The notes: generated by a model from the sequence alone, not told the origin. A stretch of 64,000 nucleotides of DNA from Streptomyces sp. ISL-96 (GCF_018614035.1 NZ_JAGGPA010000048.1:26993-90992), one strand, 5' to 3'; numbered from the stretch's first letter, positions 52,988 to 61,720 are shown. Program-made: numbers and translations.

Positions 52988-53030
52988 AAAAAATAACCCG
53001 GAGCTTGGGAACCGCCGAGCAGGCGGTCCC
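52988..53030 (-). promoter_or_regulatory. Hairpin plus T7 tract in the permease leader
   Basis: On the minus strand GGGACCGCC-TGCTC-GGCGGTTCCC (53030-53007) is followed after a 12-base gap by TTATTTTTTT (52994-52988 and adjacent bases). A T7 run is rare in this DNA. The spacing is long for a classic terminator, so this may be an attenuator or simply a leader structure. Confidence 0.4.
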
Positions 53031-53092
53031 CGCCACTCCACGTACAGCGCGAAGCCTACGAGGTGCGCGTTCGCATGCGTAATGCAGCAACC

Positions 53093-53149
53093 TTGCGTAC
53101 CGACGGACGATCATTGCGCACAACCGCGACAGATGGCTCTTTGTTGCGC
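53093..53149 (-). promoter_or_regulatory. Three-half-site TTGCGC array upstream of the permease operon
   Basis: TTGCGT (53093), TTGCGC (53114) and TTGCGC (53144) lie in one orientation, starting 21 and 30 bp apart. They mirror the davA array (22 and 31 bp). The shared segment reads TTGCGnACCGACnGnCGATC followed by TTGCGCA. It also lies 72 bp before the divergent SGNH gene. Confidence 0.6.
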
Positions 53150-53220
53150 CTCCCCTTTCGATATCCCTTTTGTCCGTTCCGGAGTACGCCGCACCCGCAC
53201 CCGACGACCGGAGGCGAATC

Positions 53221-54306
53221 ATGATCGACGGATGGCTGGACCCCGCCCCCTTCCTGCGCGGCGTCGCCTGGCGCGACGGACGCCGGGCCGTGCGCGCCGA
53301 CCCCGCGGACCTGGACCGGCTGCCGTGGGACATCGTGGAGCGCTGCGCCGTCCCCGTCGGCGTACGGCTGGAATTCACGGCCCGCGGCGCCACCGCCGTC
53401 GACCTCCGCTACCGCGCCGCCCTGCCCGGCCCCGCCGACGCCCTGCGCGACCTCGCGCACACCTTCGCGCTGTGGCACGACGGAGCCCTCGTGTCGGAAG
53501 TGACCGAGGATCCGGCGCGGGAGACGGTCGTACGGATCGGCCTGCCGGACGGCCCGGGCCGGTTCACGGTCCATCCACCGGAGAGCCAGTGCCCCGAGAT
53601 CCTCGGGCTGCGTCCGGTCGGCGGCCCCATCTCCCCTGCCCCGCCGCAGCCCCGCTGGCTGGTGTACGGCGACTCCATCACCGAGGGCTGGTGGTCCACC
53701 CGCCCCGCCCACGCGTGGCCCGCTGTGGCCGGCCGTACACTCGGCCTGGACGCGGTGAACCTCGGCCAGGCAGGAGCCGGCCGCGGCGAACTCGCCGTCG
53801 CCCAGCAGCTCGCAGGCTTGCCCGGCGATCTCCTGACCCTCGCCTTCGGCACCAACTGCTGGTCCCGCACCCCGTTCTCGGCTCCGCTGCTGTACGAGAC
53901 CGTGCGGGCCTTCATCACCCTCGTACGCCGGGGGCATCCGGACACCCCGATGCTGGTCCTCTCCCCCGTCCTGCGCCCCGAGGCCGAGCGGACCCCCAAC
54001 GCCCTCGGCGCCACCCTCGCCGCCCTGCGCACCGCCCTGGAGGAGGCCGTCCTGGCCGGCATCGCGGCGGGCGACGACCGGCTGGCACTGCTCCCCGGCC
54101 TGGGCATCCTCACCCCGGAACACCTGACGGACGGCCTGCACCCCAACGACGCGGGCCACGCCCTGATGGCCGACGCGGTCGCCGCCGCCCTGCGGGAGGC
54201 GCGTTTCGTCACACCATCACGACGTGGGGCACTCAACGGTCAGGAAGGGCTCAGCCCTGCGGCTCCGGCGGCTTCGTCCCGGCGTCCCGCCGGCTCTGGT
54301 CCTTGA
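53221..54306 (+). CDS. SGNH/GDSL hydrolase
   Basis: A 361-residue protein with an N-terminal beta domain (residues 1-140) and a C-terminal SGNH domain. The latter carries YGDSITEG (Ser152), the Gly/Asn blocks NLGQAGAGRGE and FGTNCW, and DGLHPNDAGH (Asp-His). This is the layout of CE-type acetyl or acyl esterases of the GDSL_2 group. No signal peptide is visible. GGAGGCG precedes ATG 53221. Its last 56 bases overlap the convergent RHH gene, so the C-terminal tail beyond SRRGALNG is probably unstructured. Confidence 0.88.
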   Translation: MIDGWLDPAPFLRGVAWRDGRRAVRADPADLDRLPWDIVERCAVPVGVRLEFTARGATAVDLRYRAALPGPADALRDLAHTFALWHDGALVSEVTEDPARETVVRIGLPDGPGRFTVHPPESQCPEILGLRPVGGPISPAPPQPRWLVYGDSITEGWWSTRPAHAWPAVAGRTLGLDAVNLGQAGAGRGELAVAQQLAGLPGDLLTLAFGTNCWSRTPFSAPLLYETVRAFITLVRRGHPDTPMLVLSPVLRPEAERTPNALGATLAALRTALEEAVLAGIAAGDDRLALLPGLGILTPEHLTDGLHPNDAGHALMADAVAAALREARFVTPSRRGALNGQEGLSPAAPAASSRRPAGSGP

Positions 54307-54451
54307 GCTCGGCTCGCGCCTCTGTGCGATGGCCACGGGCGATGTAGTCGCGTACGACGGCCTCGATGGCGTCCTGGGGCGAGCCCACCCCGGCCAGCAC
54401 CATCACCTCCACCACCAGTTCCGCATCGAGACTGATGTTGACCTGCGCCAC
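54251..54451 (-). CDS. Small RHH/antitoxin-like protein
   Basis: A 66-residue protein beginning AQVNISLDAELVVEVMVLAG then SPQDAIEAVVRDYIARGHRT. This is a beta strand plus two helices, typical of ribbon-helix-helix (VapB/DUF2191-like) proteins. The C-terminus is charged. GTG start at 54451. No toxin-like PIN or RelE gene flanks it. It overlaps the 3' end of the convergent SGNH hydrolase gene by 56 bp. DNA-binding regulator or orphan antitoxin; function unproven. Confidence 0.7.
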   Translation of the reverse strand: MAQVNISLDAELVVEVMVLAGVGSPQDAIEAVVRDYIARGHRTEARAELKDQSRRDAGTKPPEPQG

Positions 54452-54500
54452 AGGTTCCCCCCTCGTCGTGTCGTACCCGGGACTCTAGCCGGGACACCCC

Positions 54501-54545
54501 CGAAAAATCCCTGGCCGGTCCCCGCGGAAGCGGGACCGGCCAGGG
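54501..54545 (-). terminator. Intrinsic terminator of guaB1
   Basis: On the minus strand CCCTGGCCGGTCCCGC pairs with GCGGGGACCGGCCAGGG (one bulged base) and is followed by ATTTTTC. This is a classic stem with a U-run, 20 bp after the guaB1 stop. Confidence 0.88.
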
Positions 54546-54564
54546 TTGGAGCGTTCCGGAGCCG

Positions 54565-56007
54565 TCAGCTCCAGCTGGCGTGCAGCGGCTTGCCCTCGGC
54601 GTAACCGGCGGCGCTCTGCACACCGACGATCGCCTTCTCGGCGAACTCCCCCAGCGAGCCGGCACCGGCGTACGTGCACGAGGAACGGACGCCCGCGATG
54701 ATCGAGTCGATCAGGTCCTCGACGCCCGGACGGGTCGGGTCGAGGAACATGCGCGAGGTGGAAATGCCCTCCTCGAACAACGCCTTCCGGGCCCGGTCGT
54801 ACGCCGACTCCTCGCTCGTACGGTTGCGTACGGCGCGGGCGGACGCCATGCCGAACGACTCCTTGTACGCCCGGCCGTCGGCCGAGTGCTGGAGGTCGCC
54901 GGGCGACTCGTACGTACCGGCGAACCAGGAGCCGACCATGACGTTGGACGCGCCGGCGGCAAGCGCCATCGCGACGTCGCGGGGGTGACGGACACCGCCG
55001 TCGGCCCAGACGTGCTTGCCGAACTTCTTCGCCTCGGCCGCGCACTCCATGACGGCGGAGAACTGCGGGCGGCCCACGCCGGTCATCATTCGGGTGGTGC
55101 ACATGGCGCCGGGGCCCACACCGACCTTGATGATGTCCGCGCCGGCCTCGATGAGGTCGCGCACGCCCTCGGCGGCGACGATGTTGCCCGCGACGATCGG
55201 GACCTGCGGGTCGAGCCCGCGCACGGCCTTGACCGCGGCGATCATCGACTCCTGGTGACCGTGCGCGGTGTCCACGACGAGCGTGTCCACACCGGCGTCG
55301 AGAAGCTGCTTGGCCTTGCCCGCGACGTCGCCGTTGGTGCCGACAGCTGCCGCGATGCGCAGCTTGCCCCTGGCGTCGGTGGCGGGGGTGTAGAGGGTCG
55401 CGCGCAGGGCGCCCTTGCGCGTCAGGACACCGGCGAGACGGCCGTCCTTGTCGACGGCGGGGGCGTACTTGTGGTTGACGGCGTCGAGCCGGTTGAAGGC
55501 CTCGCGCGGGTCGATGTCGGCATCGAGCAGGACCAGGTCCCTGGTCATGACCTCGGACAGCTGCGTGAAGCGGTCGACGCCGGTCAGGTCGTGGTCGGTG
55601 ACGACGCCGATGGGGCGACGGTCTGCGTCCACGACGACGCCCGCGCCGTGCGCCCGCTTGGGCAGCAGCGACAGCGCGTCGGCGACGGTCTGCGAGGGGG
55701 CCAGGACGATCGGGGTGTCGAGCACCAGGTGGCGCGACTTGACCCAGGAGACGACCTCGGTGACGACCTCGATCGGGATGTCCTGCGGAATGACGACGAG
55801 CCCGCCGCGCCGGGCCACGGTCTCGGCCATCCGGCGGCCGGCGATCGCGGTCATGTTCGCGACGACCAGCGGGATGGTGGTGCCGGTGCCGTCGGGGGCC
55901 GCGAGGTCCACGCCCTGGCGGGAACCGACGGCCGAGCGGCTCGGCACCATGAATACGTCGTCGTACGTGAGGTCGTACGGCGGCTTCAGATCGTTGAGGA
56001 AACGCAC
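54565..56007 (-). CDS. guaB1: GuaB1-family IMP dehydrogenase-related protein (GMP reductase type)
   Basis: The 480-residue TIM-barrel protein starts MRFLNDLKPPYDLTYDDVF and has an inserted CBS pair (about residues 95-205). The active-site loop is GVGPGAMCTTRMMTG (Cys303). The C-terminal half carries the family's SCTYAGAGSLGEF. In Mycobacterium smegmatis GuaB1 is a CBS-containing GMP reductase, converting GMP to IMP with NADPH under nucleotide control, not an IMP dehydrogenase. The same role is likely here. Monocistronic, with its own terminator. Confidence 0.92.
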   Translation of the reverse strand: MRFLNDLKPPYDLTYDDVFMVPSRSAVGSRQGVDLAAPDGTGTTIPLVVANMTAIAGRRMAETVARRGGLVVIPQDIPIEVVTEVVSWVKSRHLVLDTPIVLAPSQTVADALSLLPKRAHGAGVVVDADRRPIGVVTDHDLTGVDRFTQLSEVMTRDLVLLDADIDPREAFNRLDAVNHKYAPAVDKDGRLAGVLTRKGALRATLYTPATDARGKLRIAAAVGTNGDVAGKAKQLLDAGVDTLVVDTAHGHQESMIAAVKAVRGLDPQVPIVAGNIVAAEGVRDLIEAGADIIKVGVGPGAMCTTRMMTGVGRPQFSAVMECAAEAKKFGKHVWADGGVRHPRDVAMALAAGASNVMVGSWFAGTYESPGDLQHSADGRAYKESFGMASARAVRNRTSEESAYDRARKALFEEGISTSRMFLDPTRPGVEDLIDSIIAGVRSSCTYAGAGSLGEFAEKAIVGVQSAAGYAEGKPLHASWS

Positions 56008-56160
56008 GTGCTGAACATCCCAGTCGTTCGGAGTTGGCCCCCGGGCATTTCAGCCGGGGAAAAACGCACGTACTTCAGTGTCCCATGCCCATGCCGATAC
56101 ACCCTCCGGGCCGAACATCCAGGCCGCGGCGGGTGCACTCGTCAGATCATCCAAACGGAA

Positions 56161-57243
56161 TCAGTCGTCGGGGTCGGCCCGGTCCAGCGCCGGCCGCGGC
56201 GCCGTGCCCGTCTCGCTGAGCAGATAGTCGGCCGCCGCGGTGTCCGTGACCAGGCTGGTCACCAGCCCGGATCTCAGCACGGCGTCGATGGCGGACGCCT
56301 TGCGCAGTCCGCCCGCGATCGCCACCACCTCGGGGATACGTCGCAACCGGTCCGCCTCGACGGTGATGCAGCGCTCGCCCAGGTCACGCCCGACCCGGCG
56401 GCCCTGCGCGTCGAAGAGGTGCGCGGACATCTCGGCGGCGACACCGAGCGACGCGTAGTGCGCGCGCTCCTCGTCCGAGAGCATGTCGTACACCGTCGAA
56501 ATGCCCGGCTCCCACGAGCCGATGGAGACGGCCGCGACGGTCACCTTGTCGAAGTACTCGAAGGCCCGCGCGATGCCGGTCTGGTTGCGCAGCGCGGCGG
56601 CAGTGGCCGGGTCGGGCAGCAGCATCGGCGCGTAGATCGGGTGCGCCTCACCGCCGGACACCTGAGCGGCGCGGCGTACGGCCTCGACCGAGCCGCGCTC
56701 CGCCGTCCCGGCGTCGTACACACCTGTCAGCTGTACGACCGTGCAGGGCGGCAGCTGGTGCAACGCGGCGGCCATGTGGATGGTGGACCGGCCCCAGGCC
56801 AGGCCCAGCACATCGCCCTCGTTCACCAGTTCGCCGAGGAGGTCGGCCGCGACCTCGCCCAGGTTCTCCGGGTCGGTGGGCGCGCTCCCGGCGAAGCCGG
56901 GAGAGCCAGGGAGGGCGTCCTCGGTGGCGTCGGCCGGGGATTCGACGACGACCGCGTGCCGCAGGCCGTAGCGGGCACGCAGCGCGTCGGAGCGCTCCGC
57001 GTCCAGCTCGGCGGGCACCCTGATCTCGATGCGTACGAGATCGCGCTCCAGGGCCGTCTCCAGGACCCTGGCCACCTTGAAACGGCTGACGCCGAACTCC
57101 TCGGCGATCTGGATCTTGGACTTGCCCTCCAGGTAGAAGCGGCGGGCCATGGCCGCCGCCTGGACCAGCTCTGCGGGTCCCATCCGCAGGGCTGACCGGC
57201 CCGCCGACATTGCAGACACCGCGTTCTCCTCACTGCTGTTCAC
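56161..57243 (-). CDS. SorC-type sugar-binding transcriptional regulator (DeoR-like HTH)
   Basis: A 360-residue regulator with an N-terminal HTH (AAAMARRFYLEGKSKIQIAE then EFGVSRFKVARVLETALERD). The large sugar-phosphate-binding domain has LGLAWGRSTIHMAAAL, VAAVSIGSWEPG and AIAGGLRKASAIDAVLRSG. GTG 57243 gives the usual N-terminus. A GAGGAG site 6 bp before GTG 57219 makes that a credible alternative. Adjacent to rpe on the same strand (79 bp), which suggests control linked to pentose phosphates. Confidence 0.92.
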   Translation of the reverse strand: MNSSEENAVSAMSAGRSALRMGPAELVQAAAMARRFYLEGKSKIQIAEEFGVSRFKVARVLETALERDLVRIEIRVPAELDAERSDALRARYGLRHAVVVESPADATEDALPGSPGFAGSAPTDPENLGEVAADLLGELVNEGDVLGLAWGRSTIHMAAALHQLPPCTVVQLTGVYDAGTAERGSVEAVRRAAQVSGGEAHPIYAPMLLPDPATAAALRNQTGIARAFEYFDKVTVAAVSIGSWEPGISTVYDMLSDEERAHYASLGVAAEMSAHLFDAQGRRVGRDLGERCITVEADRLRRIPEVVAIAGGLRKASAIDAVLRSGLVTSLVTDTAAADYLLSETGTAPRPALDRADPDD

Positions 57244-57322
57244 ACTCTGGGCTCGCTGTTCATCCTGTCAGATCACCGAGACCTTGATCAGCCCCGAAGG
57301 GCGGCGTTCACCGAGCCGTGGC

Positions 57323-58009
57323 TCAGTGGTCGCATGCCCAGCCGGCACCGGCGGTGGCCTCGGTCGCCTGGCTGCGCAGCATGCGCACCGCGGCGGCCGG
57401 GTCGTCCGTCCCGTAGACGGCGGAGCCGGCGACGAAGACGTCCGCGCCCGCCTCGGCGCAGCGCTCGATGGTCGACGCCGATACGCCGCCGTCGACCTGG
57501 AGCCACAGCTCCAGGCCGTGCTTGGAGATCAGCTCACGGGTACGGCGGATCTTGGGCAGCATGATGTCGAGGAACGCCTGGCCGCCGAAGCCCGGCTCCA
57601 CCGTCATGATCAGCAGCATGTCGAGCTCGGGGAGCAGGTCCTCGTACGGCTCGATGGGCGTGGCCGGCTTCAGCGCCATCGATGCGCGGGCGCCCTTGGC
57701 ACGGATCTCGCGCGCCGTCCGGACGGGGGCGGCGCACGCCTCGGCGTGGAAGGTAACCGATCCGGCGCCCGCCTCGACGTACTGCGGGGCCCAGCGATCG
57801 GCGTCCTCGATCATCAGGTGGCAGTCGAGGGGGATGTCCGTCGCCCGGCTGAGAGATTCCACGATGGGTACGCCCAGCGTCAGGTTGGGCACGAAGTGGT
57901 TGTCCATCACGTCGACGTGGAGCCAGTCGGCGCCCTCGACGGCCTTCGCCTCCTCCGCCAGGCGGGAGAAGTCTGCGGAGAGAATACTGGGATTGATCTG
58001 AACAGCCAT
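57323..58009 (-). CDS. rpe: Ribulose-phosphate 3-epimerase
   Basis: The 228-residue TIM barrel begins AVQINPSILSADFSRLAEEA and has DWLHVDVMDNHFVPN, DCHLMIEDADRW, TVEPGFGGQAF and QVDGGVSASTI. These hold the metal ligands and the two catalytic Asp residues. It interconverts ribulose-5-phosphate and xylulose-5-phosphate in the pentose phosphate pathway. ATG start at 58009. Downstream of rsmB and upstream of the SorC gene on the same strand. Confidence 0.98.
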   Translation of the reverse strand: MAVQINPSILSADFSRLAEEAKAVEGADWLHVDVMDNHFVPNLTLGVPIVESLSRATDIPLDCHLMIEDADRWAPQYVEAGAGSVTFHAEACAAPVRTAREIRAKGARASMALKPATPIEPYEDLLPELDMLLIMTVEPGFGGQAFLDIMLPKIRRTRELISKHGLELWLQVDGGVSASTIERCAEAGADVFVAGSAVYGTDDPAAAVRMLRSQATEATAGAGWACDH

Positions 58010-58196
58010 GGGCCAAGCCTGCCATGTTCCGGGGCTCTTCCTGCCCTCGGTAGGCCCCTGGGTACGTACCAGAGGCGCCCGGGATCAGTACAGTCCACGC
58101 AATCGGTGACGATTCGGCGCGCGCGCAAGGCAGTTGGCGCAGGTGTGGTCGCCACATCCTCCGACAGTTCGCACCGCGGTCCGTCACTGGTGGTGG

Positions 58197-59657
58197 CTAG
58201 GCGGTCCGGCGCAGCAGGGCCAGGTACATCGCGTCCGTGCCGTGCATGTGCGGCCACAGCTGTACGTCGGGGCCGTCGCCCAGCGCCGGGACGCCGGGCA
58301 TCAGCGGCCTGGCGTCGATCCACTCGGCCTCGACCGGCGCGTGCCCACCGCGCCCCTTGAGTACGTCGTCGACGACGATCCGGGTCTCGGCGAGGTGCGG
58401 CGAGCAGGTCGCGTACCCCACCACTCCGCCCACGCGGACAGCGTTCAGCGCCTCCCTCAACAACCCCCGCTGGAGCGGAGCGAAGCCCTCCAGGTCCTCG
58501 GCGCGGCGGCGCCAGCGCGCCTCCGGGCGGCGGCGCAGTGCGCCGAGCCCCGAACACGGGACGTCCATCAGGACCCGGTCGAACGAGCCCGGGAGCCACG
58601 GCGGGTTCAGGCCGTCAGCGGCGATCACCTGGTACGGGCCGGGGTTGCCCACCAGCGCCCGCTCGACAAGACGCGCCCGGTGCGGCTGCTTTTCGGCGGC
58701 CAGCAGCGCGGCGCCGCGCTGAGCGGCGAGCCCGGCCAGCATGGCTGCCTTGCCGCCGGGCCCGGCGCAGCCGTCCAGCCAGCGCTCGTCGCGCCCGTCG
58801 ACGGGCGCGTTGGCCAGGGCGATGGCGACCAGCTGGCTGCCCTCGTCCTGGACGCCGGCGCGGCCCTCGGAAACGGCGGCGATGGCCCCCGGCTCGCCGC
58901 CCTCGGTCAGGCGTACGGCGTACGGAGACCAGCGGCCCGGCAGCCCCGAATCCTCGCCCAGGACATCCAGCAGCTCGTCGGCGGTGGAGCGGCCGGGGCG
59001 GGCGACGAGCGTCACCTCGGGCCGCTCGTTGTCGGCCTCCAGCAGGTCCTCGATGCCGGCGCGGCCGCCGCCCAGAGCGTCCCAGAGCGCGGAGACGATC
59101 CAGCGCGGGTGCGAGTGGACGACGGACAGGTGTTCCTCGGCGTCGTCGTCGTACGGCGGAGCGACCTGCTCCACCCAGGCGTCCAGATCCTGCTTGGAGA
59201 TCTTCCGCAGCACAGCGTTGACGAACTTCGCGCGCCCCTCACCGAGCACCACGCGCGCCAGCTCCACGCTCGCGGAGACGGCGGCGTGCGTGGGGATGCG
59301 GGTGCCGAGCAGCTGGTGCGCGCCGAGCGCCAGTACGTCGAGCACCGGCGGGTCCACCTCGCGCAGCGGCCGGTCGATGCAGGCCCTGATGACCGCGTCG
59401 TAGGTGCCCTGGCGGCGCAGCGTCCCGTACACCAGCTCGGTCGCGAGCGCCGCGTCGCGCTCGTCGAAGGTGCCCTTGGCACGGGCCTTCTTCAGCAGCG
59501 GTGGCAGGACGAGGTTCGCGTACGCGTCGCGCTCGTCGACGGCGCGCAGCGCCTCGAACGCGAGGAAGCGGACCGGGTCCTTCTGGGGACGCCGGTGCGG
59601 CTTGGCCGGACGCTTGGCGGGTCGCTTGGCTGCACTGCTGCTTGGCTGGTCACTCAC
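58197..59657 (-). CDS. rsmB: 16S rRNA m5C methyltransferase RsmB (NOP2/Sun family)
   Basis: A 486-residue protein with a basic tail (KRPAKRPAKPHRRPQK), an N-terminal NusB-like RNA-binding domain and a SAM-dependent methyltransferase domain. The latter has CAGPGGKAAMLAGLAA (SAM loop) and the two cysteine motifs VPCSGLGALRRRPEARW and YATCSPHLAETR. RsmB methylates C967 of 16S rRNA in E. coli. It follows fmt by 37 bp on the same strand, the classic fmt-rsmB(sun) pair. Confidence 0.95.
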   Translation of the reverse strand: MSDQPSSSAAKRPAKRPAKPHRRPQKDPVRFLAFEALRAVDERDAYANLVLPPLLKKARAKGTFDERDAALATELVYGTLRRQGTYDAVIRACIDRPLREVDPPVLDVLALGAHQLLGTRIPTHAAVSASVELARVVLGEGRAKFVNAVLRKISKQDLDAWVEQVAPPYDDDAEEHLSVVHSHPRWIVSALWDALGGGRAGIEDLLEADNERPEVTLVARPGRSTADELLDVLGEDSGLPGRWSPYAVRLTEGGEPGAIAAVSEGRAGVQDEGSQLVAIALANAPVDGRDERWLDGCAGPGGKAAMLAGLAAQRGAALLAAEKQPHRARLVERALVGNPGPYQVIAADGLNPPWLPGSFDRVLMDVPCSGLGALRRRPEARWRRRAEDLEGFAPLQRGLLREALNAVRVGGVVGYATCSPHLAETRIVVDDVLKGRGGHAPVEAEWIDARPLMPGVPALGDGPDVQLWPHMHGTDAMYLALLRRTA

Positions 59658-59694
59658 GAAAAAGGTGCTCCGCTTGAGAGGGGGACGAACCCTC

Positions 59695-60645
59695 TCAGCG
59701 TACGTCCGCCGAGCCCAGGTGTTCGCCCGGGGCGATGCGCACGCCGCGCGCCCAGTCGGCCGCGAGCATCGGCTTCTTGCCCTGCGGCTGCACCCAGAGC
59801 AGCTCGACAGGATGCGATCCGGTCCCGACGTACACGTTCTTCTTCGCCGCGGCCAGCTCGCCGGGAGCCAGGCCCAGGTCCGCCCGCTCCGGCAGCGGCT
59901 TCACCGCGACCAGCTTGAGCCGCTCGCCGCGGAACAGCGTCCAGGCGCCGGGAGCGGGCGTGCAGCCGCGCACGACACGGTCGACGCGCAGTGCGGGAGC
60001 CGTCCAGTCGACCTGCGCGTCCTCGACGCGGATCTTGGGTGCGAGCGTGATGCCCTCGGTGGGCTGCGGTACGGCGTGCAGCGTGCCGTCCTCGATGCCG
60101 TCCATGGTGGCGGCGAGCAGCCCGGAGCCGGCGAAGGCGAGCCGGGTGAGGAGGTCACCACTGGTGTCGGTGGGCCGTACCCGCTCAGTCACCACTCCGT
60201 ACACCGGCCCGGAGTCGAGCCCCTCCTCGATCAGGAACGTCGAGGCACCCGTGACCTCGTCGCCCGCGAGGATCGCGTGCTGGACGGGGGCGGCGCCGCG
60301 CCAGGCCGGCAGCAGGGAGAAGTGCAGATTGACCCACCCCTTGGCCGGGATGTCGAGGGCTGTCTTGGGCAGCAGCGCGCCGTACGCGACGACGGGGCAG
60401 CAGTCCGGCGCGATCTCGCGCAGCCGCGCGAGGAAGTTCTCGTCGCGCGGCCTGACCGGCTTGAGCACCTCGATCCCGGCCTCTTCCGCCCGCGCGGCGA
60501 CGGGGCTGGCGACGAGCCTGCGGCCACGCCCGGCGGGGGCGTCGGGCCGGGTGACGACAGCGGCAACTTCATGCCGGCCGGAGGCGATCAGGGCGTCCAG
60601 GGCGGGTACGGCGACCTCGGGGGTGCCTGCGAAGACGAGCTTCAT
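59695..60645 (-). CDS. fmt: Methionyl-tRNA formyltransferase
   Basis: The 316-residue protein begins MKLVFAGTPEVAVPALDAL and has the formyl-transfer site VNLHFSLLPAWRGAAPVQHA (Asn and His) and EEGLDSGPVYG (Asp). A C-terminal OB-type tRNA-binding domain follows. It formylates initiator Met-tRNA with 10-formyl-tetrahydrofolate. The frame is open up to 60855, but ATG 60645 gives the family N-terminus. First gene of the fmt-rsmB pair. Confidence 0.98.
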   Translation of the reverse strand: MKLVFAGTPEVAVPALDALIASGRHEVAAVVTRPDAPAGRGRRLVASPVAARAEEAGIEVLKPVRPRDENFLARLREIAPDCCPVVAYGALLPKTALDIPAKGWVNLHFSLLPAWRGAAPVQHAILAGDEVTGASTFLIEEGLDSGPVYGVVTERVRPTDTSGDLLTRLAFAGSGLLAATMDGIEDGTLHAVPQPTEGITLAPKIRVEDAQVDWTAPALRVDRVVRGCTPAPGAWTLFRGERLKLVAVKPLPERADLGLAPGELAAAKKNVYVGTGSHPVELLWVQPQGKKPMLAADWARGVRIAPGEHLGSADVR

Positions 60646-60819
60646 CGGTGGCGCGGGCCTCTCGGGCAGGAAGGGGGCGGAACGGGTGGCGGCGGGCAGG
60701 AGGCGCACCAGTCTATGGGCCTCCGAAGGCCATGGCTCCAGGGGGCGTACGCCCATCCGCGCGCCCCGCGCAGATGCACATACGCCCCCAGCAGCGTGAC
60801 CCCGGTACCGGGTGACGCG

Positions 60820-60841
60820 TTGGTCAAGAGAGATTGACCAA
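60820..60841. promoter_or_regulatory. Palindromic operator candidate between fmt and the HTH-like gene
   Basis: TTGGTCAA (60820-60827) and TTGACCAA (60834-60841) are a perfect 8-bp inverted repeat with spacer GAGAGA. A second palindrome, CCCGGTACCGGG, lies at 60801-60812. Both sit in the divergent gap. Confidence 0.5.
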
Positions 60842-60911
60842 AACGGCCCGCACACGCGGCTCTTTTCCCTTCTTCCGCCCCTTCTTTCACGCCGGTTCGA
60901 GAGGCTTGTTC

Positions 60912-61457
60912 ATGGCCGACCACGCAACCCACGACGCCCAAGCACGGGCCAGCCTGCATCTGTTGGTACGGGACATCGAGCGGGTCCGCCGGCAGGTGGA
61001 CGCCCTGCGGACCCTGACCGCCCAGCTCGGCAACGTCTACCGCCCGCGTCGCTCCGGCCCTTCCACGGGCTTCGTCGTCTACGGCCGGGCCCCGGCGCCG
61101 ACCGTCCGCCTCGCGCAGGAGCTGCGGGACAGCGTCGAGACGCTGGTGACCGCCGCCGTGGACTTCGACCGATCGCTCGGCTTCTCCTGGGACGCGGTCG
61201 GTTCGGCGCTCGGGGTGACCAAGCAGGCGGTGCACCGCCGTTACGGCGCGCGGCGGGCGGCGACGCAGACCGGTACGCCTGCCGAGGCCGAACTCCCGGC
61301 GGTCGAGACGGCAACCGCTACCCGCACTCTTCCCGTCCCATCCCCGGTGCCGTCCGTGCCCGCCACCCGGTCCATGCCGCCGCAGCCGACGGCCGCCGCC
61401 CATTCCCTGCGCGAGGAGATCCGCCCGAACGCCTTCCCGGGCCCCCGCAACGGCTGA
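60912..61457 (+). CDS. Small HTH-like protein of unknown function
   Basis: A 181-residue protein with a helical N-terminus (LHLLVRDIERVRRQVDALRT), a probable helix-turn-helix FSWDAVGSALGVTKQAVHRR (about residues 95-115) and a disordered Pro/Thr-rich tail. GAGAGG precedes ATG 60912; an upstream in-frame ATG at 60834 lies in the palindrome region and has no site. Divergent from fmt and convergent with priA. It may regulate through the palindrome at 60820, but this is unproven. Confidence 0.8.
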   Translation: MADHATHDAQARASLHLLVRDIERVRRQVDALRTLTAQLGNVYRPRRSGPSTGFVVYGRAPAPTVRLAQELRDSVETLVTAAVDFDRSLGFSWDAVGSALGVTKQAVHRRYGARRAATQTGTPAEAELPAVETATATRTLPVPSPVPSVPATRSMPPQPTAAAHSLREEIRPNAFPGPRNG

Positions 61458-61525
61458 CCCTCGCCCGGCCGTCCCGCCACCACGCCGAAACGGCGCCACA
61501 ACGGGACGGCCAAGCCTCCCGAACT

Positions 61526-61720
61526 GGGGCGCTGCCCAACCCCCGGTCCTCAAACGCCGGAGGGGCTGAAGTTGCCCAGGGGGCTCAGCCGAGCTGAGGG
61601 CTTAGCCCCAAGCGCACCAAAATCCAGCCCGTCCGGCGTTTGAGGACACGCCCGTAGGGCGCCCCGGGGGGTCTGGGGGCTTGCCCCCAGTTTCGGGAAA
61701 GGGCGGGTAGGGGAACAGCG
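61526..61720. repeat. Dispersed intergenic repeat, copy D (inverted pair)
   Basis: Two cores face each other: GGTCCTCAAACGCCGGAGGG (61545-61564) and CCCGTCCGGCGTTTGAGGAC (61628-61647). GGGGGCTTGCCCCCAG and TTCGGGAAAGGGCGGGTAGG follow. The pair can fold into a long hairpin between the convergent HTH-like gene and priA. The whole gap 61458-61759 holds no gene. Confidence 0.75.

Noticed and set aside
53007..53030. Simple terminator for a minus-strand gene
   Set aside because: No minus-strand gene ends upstream of it; it lies in the permease leader, so an attenuator or leader hairpin is more plausible.
58134..59918. Plus-strand open frame opposite rsmB
   Set aside because: Low-complexity Arg/Val/Gly translation typical of an antisense shadow.
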